Source: Maribacter sp. (GTDB lineage: Bacteria > Bacteroidota > Bacteroidia > Flavobacteriales > Flavobacteriaceae). Taken from it: DNA of 14,854 bases. Both the position numbers and the translations under genes were made by a program. This document shows positions 13,198 to 14,854 of this stretch, piece by piece. The notes below the pieces were generated by a model. It ran no database searches, was not told the DNA's origin, and saw only the letters and a program-made list of their open reading frames with translations. Numbering within the stretch: the first letter of the stretch is position 1; every line of letters begins with the position of its first letter. The stretch lies in assembly GCA_018679695.1 (NCBI GenBank), contig JAHHKH010000178.1, positions 1 to 14,854 on the forward strand, in the 5' to 3' direction.

Positions 13198-14854
13198 ATG
13201 AAAAAAATGTACATGGCCTTAGCAGCCTTCTTAGTAACTGCTATTGCATTTTCACAAGTAACAATTACTGGGACCGTCGTAGATGGTGATTTGGGAGGAC
13301 CGCTTCCAGGGGCGAGTGTTGTCGTTCAAGGGACAACACAAGGTGCATCAACCGATTTTGATGGGAATTTTTCCATTGATGTTGATAATGATTCGGGAAC
13401 TTTGGTCGTTTCCTATATCGGCTATGTTAGTACCTATGTTAAATTTTCCGCTGCAGGTAGTGTAGGAACGATATCATTATTGCCCGATGCTGAGGAATTA
13501 GGGGAAGTTGTAGTTACAGGTACAGGAATTATTGACCTTGCAAGTGATAGACAAACACCAATTGCAGTCTCTTCCATTCCGGTTAGAATCATTCAGGAAA
13601 AAATTGGAACCCAGGATGTGACCATGACTATGGTAAATACACCTTCTGTCTATGTTTCAGGTCAATCAAGCGGTTTTGGGGATACCAATATGAGGGTTCG
13701 TGGCTTTGACCAGGACAATACGGCATTTCTACTGAATGGTCAACCGATCAATGGTATGGAAGACGGATTAATGTATTGGTCAAACTGGTCTGGTTTGAAT
13801 GATATTGCTTCCGCTGTCCAAATCCAGAGAGGTCTCGGTTCCTCTAAAATGGCCATTTCTTCAGTAGGAGGTACAGTTAACTTTGTGACCAAGTCCACCG
13901 AAATGAATCAAGGAGGCTTTGCGTATTCCACTATTGCCAACGATAACTATATCAAGACATCAGCAGGATATAATACGGGTATTTCCGATAAAGGATGGGG
14001 TCTTAGTGTAATGCTTTCGCACTGGCAAGGAGATGGCTACAACGAAGGAAACTTTGGGGAGGGCCAGACCTATTTTATTTCTGCCGGTTACAGACCCAAT
14101 GATTCGCATAATTTCAACTTTTTGATTACCGGTGCACCGCAGTTTCACGATCAGAATTTCACCAAGTCAATTTCTGACTATTTAGAGTATGGTAAACGAT
14201 ATAATAACAACTGGGGTACCTACAATGGCCAGTACTTGACTGAAAGAAGAAACTTCTATCACAAGCCAGTTATCAACCTTAACTGGGACTGGGTTATCAA
14301 TGAAACCACCAATTTATCAAGTGTATTATATGCCTCATTCGGAAACGGTGGGGGTACAGGTAATCGTGGAAATAGGATTAGAACAGCTGAGGGACGTATA
14401 GACTATGATGCCATTTATGCCCAAAATTCACAGGTAACCAATGGTGATGCCGTGTATTTTGGCTCTGAGGATGCCTATATTACAAGGGCTTCCATGAACT
14501 TGCATAACTGGTTTGGGTTTATTACCAACCTTGAAAAACAACTGTCCGATAATTTAACACTGAATGTTGGTTTTGATTTGAGGACCTACTATGGCAAACA
14601 CTTCAGGGTAGTTGCTGATTTTCATGGGTTGAATTCATGGACTGAGAACATTCGCCTAAGAGATCAGAACAATAATCATGATACCTATGGTGGCTTTGGT
14701 ACCTACAAATTTGTTACGGCGACAGAGAGCTTTAGACCTTCTGGATGGGAAGCGGCTTTCAACACCTATGATACTGACCAGAAAATTGCCTATAATAATA
14801 AGGAACGTATTTCTTATGGGGGTCTGTTTTCACAATTGGAATATGCCACTGATC
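13198..14854 (+). CDS. TonB-dependent outer-membrane receptor, 5' part (runs off window)
   Basis: The frame is open from ATG 13198 to the window end (552 codons, no stop). It begins with a signal peptide (MKKMYMALAAFLVTAIAFSQ). A carboxypeptidase-regulatory-like domain covers about 21-100 (ITGTVVDG...PLPGASVVVQGT...DFDGNFSI...VVSYIGY). After the linker ELGEVVVTGTG comes the plug domain (about 115-235), with RVRGFDQDNTAFLLNGQPI, VQIQRGLGSSKMAISSVGG and TVNFVTKST. Barrel strands rich in aromatic, Asn and Gly residues follow. Such receptors import large or scarce nutrients across the outer membrane using TonB-ExbBD energy. The substrate cannot be told. The linker lacks the usual SusC continuation and no SusD partner is visible, so it may be a stand-alone receptor; the downstream gene is outside the window. 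Confidence 0.95.
   Translation, partial: MKKMYMALAAFLVTAIAFSQVTITGTVVDGDLGGPLPGASVVVQGTTQGASTDFDGNFSIDVDNDSGTLVVSYIGYVSTYVKFSAAGSVGTISLLPDAEELGEVVVTGTGIIDLASDRQTPIAVSSIPVRIIQEKIGTQDVTMTMVNTPSVYVSGQSSGFGDTNMRVRGFDQDNTAFLLNGQPINGMEDGLMYWSNWSGLNDIASAVQIQRGLGSSKMAISSVGGTVNFVTKSTEMNQGGFAYSTIANDNYIKTSAGYNTGISDKGWGLSVMLSHWQGDGYNEGNFGEGQTYFISAGYRPNDSHNFNFLITGAPQFHDQNFTKSISDYLEYGKRYNNNWGTYNGQYLTERRNFYHKPVINLNWDWVINETTNLSSVLYASFGNGGGTGNRGNRIRTAEGRIDYDAIYAQNSQVTNGDAVYFGSEDAYITRASMNLHNWFGFITNLEKQLSDNLTLNVGFDLRTYYGKHFRVVADFHGLNSWTENIRLRDQNNNHDTYGGFGTYKFVTATESFRPSGWEAAFNTYDTDQKIAYNNKERISYGGLFSQLEYATD

Noticed and set aside
13283..13465. 60-codon ORF inside the start of the TonB-dependent receptor
   Set aside because: It is in another frame of a clearly coding region, without recognisable protein features.
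1..14854. Mobile elements, CRISPR arrays, tRNA, rRNA or defence genes
   Set aside because: No transposase, integrase, regularly spaced repeats or RNA-gene signatures were seen. All large ORFs are housekeeping or envelope genes of the same style.

Overview
The window looks like chromosomal DNA of a member of the Flavobacteriaceae (Bacteroidota), probably marine. The base composition is AT-rich, ribosome binding sites of the Shine-Dalgarno type are absent, and the recognisable promoter elements follow the Bacteroidota form TAnnTTTG. The protein set also fits: a TraR/DksA-like regulator upstream of a long-form LspA, a patatin with an outer-membrane barrel, a DUF3108 protein, a Bacteroidota-type M23 lipoprotein and a TonB-dependent receptor with an N-terminal carboxypeptidase-regulatory-like domain. 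The genus cannot be fixed from the sequence alone.

Left part (1-2080): the 3' end of a TraR/DksA-type regulator and its strong terminator, a small secreted beta-rich protein of unknown function, lspA (lipoprotein signal peptidase) and, convergent with it and overlapping by 22 bp, 5-formyltetrahydrofolate cyclo-ligase. About 550 bp follow with no convincing gene. They hold a pair of direct repeats, a small hairpin and at best a 28-codon ORF.

Middle (2630-8029): uvrC (nucleotide excision repair) is followed after 21 bp by a patatin-like phospholipase with a POTRA-like region and outer-membrane barrel. Then comes hppD (4-hydroxyphenylpyruvate dioxygenase, tyrosine catabolism). The 317-bp gap after hppD is the most unusual spot. 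It contains what looks like a complete orphan small-RNA gene: a perfect TAnnTTTG -7 element, two perfect hairpins and a strong intrinsic terminator, with the word TGGTT in every unpaired segment.

Right part (8347-14854): a tightly packed four-gene unit, DUF3108 protein, tryptophan 2,3-dioxygenase, M23 peptidase lipoprotein and pgi, with gaps of 7, -1 and 1 nt. After a 173-bp intergenic region with a perfect 16-bp palindrome comes the 5' part of a TonB-dependent receptor, cut off by the window end.

Functionally the window is mostly housekeeping: lipoprotein maturation, folate, DNA repair, aromatic amino acid breakdown (HPPD and TDO), envelope remodelling, glycolysis and outer-membrane uptake. 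There is no sign of mobile elements, phage, CRISPR, rRNA or tRNA. The candidates for something undescribed are the putative small RNA, the regulatory sequence before the receptor, and family-level oddities such as the M23 zinc-ligand change.
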